A program made the position numbers and the translations under genes. This document shows, piece by piece, positions 60,419-64,000 of a stretch of 64,000 bases of DNA (positions are counted from its first letter, which is position 1; each line of letters starts with the position of its first letter). The DNA lies in assembly GCF_003268675.1 (NCBI RefSeq), contig NZ_CP029378.1, forward strand, positions 4,154,001 to 4,218,000, given 5' to 3'. The stretch comes from Streptomyces bacillaris (GTDB lineage: Bacteria; Actinomycetota; Actinomycetes; Streptomycetales; Streptomycetaceae). The notes under the pieces were generated by a model. The model worked only from the letters and a program-made list of their open reading frames with translations. It searched no databases and was not told the DNA's origin.

Positions 60419-61177
60419 TCAGGCGGACGCCCCACTGTCGACGACGAGATCGGTCCCGACGGCGGCACCGGCACCGTCCGAGGCGAGGTAGAGCACCGCG
60501 GCCGCCACCTCCTCGGCCTCCGCGACCCGCCCGAGCGGGTTCTCCGACTTCACCCGCTCGGCGCGGTCGGCCTCGGTCTCGCCGGGCATCAGGGACATGG
60601 GCGCGGCGGAGGCCCCCGGGCTGACCGCGTTGATGCGGATGCCCTGGTGGATGTGGTCGAGGGCGGCGGCGCGGGTCAGGGCGGAGACGGCGGCCTTGGA
60701 GGTGATGTAGGCGGCGGCGTTCGGGATCCGCAGATGCGCACCGAGGTTGGAGGAGATGTTGACGATGACGCCACCGCCGTTCTCCTTCATATGGGCGATC
60801 TCGTGCTTCATGGCCAGCCAGACGCCGGTGACGTTGGTCCGCAGCACCGCGTCCCAGTCCTCCTCGCTGACCTCCCCGACGGGCCCGGCGCCGCGGAATA
60901 TCCCGGCGTTGTTGACGGCGATGTCGAGCCCGCCGAAGCGGCTGACGCTCTCGCGTACGAGATCACGGACCTGCCCGGAGTCGGTGACGTCCACGGTGAC
61001 GGCACCGGCCTTACCACCGCCCGCCTCGATCAGCCGGACCGTCTCGTCGAGGGAGGCGGCGGTGCGGCCGGCGGCGACCACGGAGGCACCTTCGGCGGCG
61101 AAGGCGAGCGCGATGGCACGGCCGAGACCGGACCCGGCGCCGGTGACGAGGACGGTCCTACCGGTGAAGCGGTTCAT
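60419..61177 (-). CDS. Short-chain dehydrogenase/reductase
   Basis: A 252-residue SDR with VTGAGSGLGRAIA at the N-terminus, NNAG near 90 and the active site Tyr/Lys in YITSKAAVS. The C-terminus DLVVDSGAS is typical of glucose-1-dehydrogenase-like SDRs; the substrate is unknown. It follows the TetR gene in the same direction with a palindromic site in front, so it is probably repressed by that TetR. An AAGGAG lies before the ATG. Confidence 0.88.
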   Translation of the reverse strand: MNRFTGRTVLVTGAGSGLGRAIALAFAAEGASVVAAGRTAASLDETVRLIEAGGGKAGAVTVDVTDSGQVRDLVRESVSRFGGLDIAVNNAGIFRGAGPVGEVSEEDWDAVLRTNVTGVWLAMKHEIAHMKENGGGVIVNISSNLGAHLRIPNAAAYITSKAAVSALTRAAALDHIHQGIRINAVSPGASAAPMSLMPGETEADRAERVKSENPLGRVAEAEEVAAAVLYLASDGAGAAVGTDLVVDSGASA

Positions 61178-61211
61178 GACCCGACAACTCCTTTGACTGC
61201 GGCGAAAAATA

Positions 61212-61227
61212 CTGGACTGATCGATCC
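61212..61227. promoter_or_regulatory. TetR operator-like palindrome before the SDR gene
   Basis: TGGACTGATCGATCCA pairs with its reverse complement at 12 of 16 positions around a GATCGATC core. It is located 35-50 bases upstream of the SDR start, where TetR-family repressors of this size usually bind. Confidence 0.5.
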
Positions 61228-61266
61228 ATTATCGAGACAGAAGCAAGCCACCCCAGGGCGCGCTCC

Positions 61267-61851
61267 TCACTCCAGCAGACTCAAGGCCTGCTCGACCGCG
61301 TCCCGCACCCGGGCGGTATCGCCGGACGCCTTGCCGACGACCCGAACCCCCTGCAGCAGGACGAGCACCATACGGGCCAGTGCCCGCGGGTCACGCCCCT
61401 CGGCCAACTCGCCCTGGGCCTGCGCCCGTACGAGAGCGGAGTGCAGCAGCGTCTCGAAGTGGTCCCAGCTCGACTCGACCCGCCGGGCCGGCGCGGTTTC
61501 GTGCGGGGCCAGTTCGACGGCGGTGTTGGTGACCAGGCACCCCTTCAGCCGCACATCGTCCGCTACGGCCTCCGCCGCGAACCGCCGCACCACCGCCCGC
61601 ACCGCGGGCAACGCGTCCCCCGGCTGCGACAACTCGGCGAGCAGCACCGCGTCGCGCCCCTCGGCGTAGCGGTCCAGCGCCTTCAGGTACAGCTCGTGCT
61701 TGTTCCCGAAGGTGGCGTAGATGCTGGCCCGCCCGATGCCGAGGTGCTCCACGAGATCGGCGATCGACGTCGCCTCGTAACCGCGCCGCCAGAACAGCTC
61801 GAGGGCCGACTGCAGCGCGGCATCCGGATCGAACTCCTTGGTCCTGGCCAC
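61267..61851 (-). CDS. TetR/AcrR-family transcriptional regulator
   Basis: A 194-residue repressor. The helix-turn-helix (TSIADLVEHLGIGRASIYATFGNKHELY) occupies residues about 28-55; the C-terminal ligand domain contains a cysteine in LKGCLVTNTAVEL, a pattern common in TetR regulators of SDR or NemR-type detoxification genes. It lies directly upstream of the SDR gene. Confidence 0.9.
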   Translation of the reverse strand: MARTKEFDPDAALQSALELFWRRGYEATSIADLVEHLGIGRASIYATFGNKHELYLKALDRYAEGRDAVLLAELSQPGDALPAVRAVVRRFAAEAVADDVRLKGCLVTNTAVELAPHETAPARRVESSWDHFETLLHSALVRAQAQGELAEGRDPRALARMVLVLLQGVRVVGKASGDTARVRDAVEQALSLLE

Positions 61852-61878
61852 ACCGGGGACCGTAGTCCAATCAAGAAC

Positions 61879-61886
61879 GACCGGTC
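61879..61886. promoter_or_regulatory. Second palindrome in the tetR promoter region
   Basis: GACCGGTC is a perfect 8-base palindrome about 28 bases upstream of the tetR start, related to the GATCGATC core before the SDR gene; it could allow autoregulation. Confidence 0.4.
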
Positions 61887-62089
61887 AATAACTTCCCCGG
61901 TGGACCCGGCGTGCTCTAGATCCGGCCAGATCTGGCGCATATATCACCATCAATCTCTTCTGCCTGCAGATATGTTCTGAATCGGTTGATACTGGTCATG
62001 GGATAGTGGAATCCAAGCTCGGCGCACCGCCCTGACCAGGCAAGTGCCACCGGGCTCGGCGAGCGCAGAGTTTGCACAACGGGGGAAGA

Positions 62090-62905
62090 GTGAACGAGTC
62101 GGACATACGCGTGATGATCGTCGACGACGAGGCCCTGATCCGCGAAGGGCTGAGACGGATCATCGACGCGTTCGCGGGCGTACGCGTCGTGTCGGTCTGC
62201 GCGGGGGAGGCGGCAGCCGACCAGGCGGAGCAGTGGCAGCCGGACCTGGTCCTGCTCGACGTCAGAATGCCCCACTGCGACGGCCTCAGCGTACTGACGA
62301 ACCTGCGCCGGCTCGAACATCCGCCGGTGGTGGCCATGCTGACCACCTTTGATGTCGAGGAGTATCTCTCGGCCGCGCTGCACGGGGGAGCGACGGGATT
62401 CCTCCTCAAGGACACGGCTCCGGAGCAACTGGAGTACGCCATCAGGGAGTTGGTCCAGGGCGGCAGCGTGATCGCTCCCCGGGCGGCCCGTACGGTGATC
62501 CACGGCTATGTGAACCGGGAGAACCAGGAGGGCCGGGAGAACAGGCAGACCCTGGAGGACCGGAAAAGCCCGCTGGGCAGGGCGACCGCCGCGGCGGAGA
62601 GCGCCCGGCCGGTCTCCTTGATTCCCGCGCGGACCGGTGGCGGTGCCGACCCGGTGGGAGCCGCGGTGCGACCGGCGGCGGAGAGTCTCACGACCCGGGA
62701 ACGGGAAGTGCTCGAGCTCCTCGCCGAAGGCCTGTCCAACACCGAGATCGGCAAGAGGCTCTACATCGGCACCACCACGGTCAAGGACCACGTCAGCGTG
62801 CTGCTCGGGAAGCTGGGGGTGGCCAACCGGGTGCAGGCGGCGGTCCGGGCCCACCAGCAGGGGCTGGTGGGCAGCGTGACGGCAGGCATGCGACGCACTG
62901 CGTGA
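62090..62905 (+). CDS. NarL/FixJ-family response regulator (orphaned)
   Basis: A 271-residue regulator with phospho-acceptor Asp57 (LVLLDVRMPH) and a C-terminal LuxR helix-turn-helix (LTTREREVLELLAEGLSNTEI, then TTTVKDHVSVLLGKLG), with a 60-residue unstructured linker longer than usual. GTG 62090 follows GGGGGAA. Its stop overlaps the start of what should be the partner kinase, but that gene is truncated and fused to an ABC ATPase fragment. Confidence 0.9.
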   Translation: MNESDIRVMIVDDEALIREGLRRIIDAFAGVRVVSVCAGEAAADQAEQWQPDLVLLDVRMPHCDGLSVLTNLRRLEHPPVVAMLTTFDVEEYLSAALHGGATGFLLKDTAPEQLEYAIRELVQGGSVIAPRAARTVIHGYVNRENQEGRENRQTLEDRKSPLGRATAAAESARPVSLIPARTGGGADPVGAAVRPAAESLTTREREVLELLAEGLSNTEIGKRLYIGTTTVKDHVSVLLGKLGVANRVQAAVRAHQQGLVGSVTAGMRRTA

Positions 62906-63504
62906 TCCGCAGGAGACACCGCCGTCGGCCGGGACTCTCTGCCGAGCAGGTGGCCGTGGCGTGCGCGCTGGGCGAGCTGCTGACCGTACTCGACGACTTC
63001 GGCGTGCTGGCTCTGGCCGTGTGCGCCCCGGCCCTGCTCGCCCTGCCACTGCGTCGGCGTCTCCCACTGACCGCGCTCTGCGCCACTCTGCCGGCCGTCG
63101 CCACCTGGCACCTGCTGCTCCCGGTGGAGAACCTGTCCTTCCGGGTGGAACCGGGGAAGGTCACCGGTTTCCTCGGACCCAACGGCGCCGGCAAGTCGAC
63201 CACCATGCGGCTCATGCTGGGACTCGACGCCGGTGAGGGCGAAACCCTCTTCGACGGTGTCCCCTACCGCGAACTGGCCGAACCCGCGCGCCGGGTGGGG
63301 GCGATGCTCGACGCCCGCTCCTTCCACCCGGCCCGGACGGCCGTCAACCACCTGCGGATGCTCGCGAAAGGGGCCGGACTGCCGGTCACCCGCGCCGCAG
63401 CAGCGGCAGGTGATCAGGCCGGGCGCCGAGGCCGGCTTCATCACTCGGATATTCCGGCAGGTCGGACAGAGGAAAGAGGAGCGCGGTACCACGGAAGGCC
63501 GTGA
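62902..63504 (+). pseudogene. Chimeric remnant: kinase N-terminus joined to an ABC ATPase fragment
   Basis: The frame starts with a GTGA overlap to the response regulator and first encodes basic residues and two hydrophobic helices like a sensor kinase N-terminus (to about residue 70). It then turns abruptly into VENLSFRVEPGKVTGFLGPN with an intact Walker A (GPNGAGKST) and Q-loop region. It breaks off after MLAKGAGLPVTRAA without signature or Walker B motifs. This looks like a deletion that fused two genes, neither functional. Confidence 0.7.
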
Positions 63505-63631
63505 GATGCGCGATGCGGTCGCCGGAGAACTCGACCACCTGGAGCGCCCAGGGCTCGTAGCCGGTCCCGCCCGTACGGCGCCGGTACTGGCCGAAGGCGG
63601 GCGGGCCGTTCGCCAAGGCCGGGACGAGCCG
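63386..63631 (-). pseudogene. Fragment of an ECF sigma factor (SigJ/ECF41-like) C-terminal domain
   Basis: On the minus strand about 80 residues (RLVPALANGPPAFGQY, then EPWALQVVEFSGDRIAHLTAF and FPLSDLPEYP) match the NTF2/SnoaL-like tail of SigJ/ECF41 sigma factors. The sigma-2 and sigma-4 regions are missing upstream, and the 3' end overlaps the chimeric ABC fragment on the other strand. Confidence 0.6.
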
Positions 63632-63871
63632 TGATCCGCGGCGGCGGCAGCAGCCGACGGCCGGGCCGGCGTGACCGCCGGTCTGTCCGTACAGGGTTCG
63701 TCTCCTGCACGGTACCCATGACGCGGCGTTCGCGTGGGACGAGCTGCCGGGGCAGGGAGTGCCACGGCCGTGCCGCCACCAGGTGCCGAGCCCTTCGCCG
63801 GTGCTGCCGGGTGACAGCGGATCATGTGGATGAGGAACTCCTGCCACGTCGTATCCCGTCGGAGGCAGCCC
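63632..63871. other. Gene-free stretch in the decayed region
   Basis: About 240 bases with no convincing gene on either strand. A plus-strand piece near 63690-63820 (LLHGTHDAAFAWDELPGQGVP) looks protein-like but lacks a start and is probably another remnant. The last bases hold the ribosome site (GGAGG) of the next gene. Confidence 0.4.
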
Positions 63872-64000
63872 ATGACCACCGTGACAGTCCTGCACCCTGG
63901 GGCCATGGGCGCGGCGGTCGCCGCCGAACTCGTCCTCGGCGGTCACGAGGTGCTGTGGCGCCCGAGGTCCGGGGCGAGGACACGTGGCATCGCCCGACGG
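63872..64000 (+). CDS. NAD(P)-binding dehydrogenase, N-terminal part (cut by window end)
   Basis: The first 43 residues follow a GGAGG site nine bases before the ATG. VTVLHPGAMGAAVAAELV is a Rossmann GxMG motif as in 3-hydroxyisobutyrate/6-phosphogluconate dehydrogenases and imine reductases. The rest lies outside the window, so no substrate can be proposed. Confidence 0.65.
   Translation, partial: MTTVTVLHPGAMGAAVAAELVLGGHEVLWRPRSGARTRGIARR

Noticed and set aside
62902..64000. Insertion sequence or integrated element at the right edge
   Set aside because: Gene fragments suggest recombination, but no transposase, integrase, terminal inverted repeat or attachment site could be found.

Overview
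The window is very GC-rich actinomycete DNA. It has many GTG starts, genes coupled by 4-base ATGA/GTGA overlaps, a SARP-type regulator, a spore photoproduct lyase family protein and several NarL-type two-component systems. It is best read as a Streptomyces or close relative. No rRNA, tRNA, CRISPR array or intact insertion sequence was seen.

Left biosynthetic block (about 0.4-18.1 kb). A plus-strand operon encodes a class II DAHP synthase (two apparent frameshifts), a PhzE-like amino-deoxyisochorismate synthase, a PhzD-like isochorismatase and a dihydro-hydroxyanthranilate dehydrogenase. Together these should make 3-hydroxyanthranilate (3-HAA). A facing minus-strand operon encodes a CreE-like FAD monooxygenase, a CreD-like nitrosuccinate lyase and a CreM-like AMP-forming ligase. 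That is the aspartate-nitrosuccinate route to nitrous acid plus a candidate ATP-dependent diazotase. An SRPBCC protein and a quinone-oxidoreductase-type reductase accompany them. A third minus-strand set (arylamine N-acetyltransferase/amide synthase, asparagine synthetase-like amidotransferase, Tat-exported esterase) and an MFS exporter tail flank them. The simplest reading is a pathway to a diazotised, N-N bonded or deaminated 3-HAA derivative.

Middle (18.2-33.4 kb). These genes look like general physiology: GNAT, spore photoproduct lyase family protein, FeS-type photolyase, L,D-transpeptidase (frameshifted), FemX-like transferase, MurJ, an OmpR-type two-component system with a lipoprotein, a VanZ protein, a NarL-type system, and two tandem RNHCP proteins. 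The RNHCP pair sits behind a WhiB7-like promoter and a 13-codon leader ORF.

Right biosynthetic block (33.6-57 kb). A long plus-strand run encodes an ABC exporter, malonyltransferase, adenylation enzyme, carrier protein, PLP aminotransferase, stand-alone LanB-like protein, SbnA/SbnB (2,3-diaminopropionate synthesis), ketoreductase, acyl carrier protein, dehydratase, GNAT-plus-unknown protein, GcvT-like protein, a single-chain KS-CLF fusion, phosphopantetheinyl transferase (frameshifted), stand-alone condensation domain and MFS exporter. This resembles a highly reducing type II polyketide system that makes a polyene acyl chain and joins it to an amino acid, possibly diaminopropionate. The LanB-like protein without a precursor peptide and the fused KS-CLF are the most unusual parts. 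A NarL-type system, a UbiA-like protein and a SARP follow.

Right edge (60.4-64 kb). An SDR/TetR pair with operator-like palindromes is followed by a response regulator and decayed, chimeric gene fragments.

Four genes carry apparent one-base deletions, three of them placed in G/C runs. Assembly error is a likely common cause and should be excluded before calling any of them pseudogenes. Whether the two biosynthetic halves act together cannot be decided from sequence.
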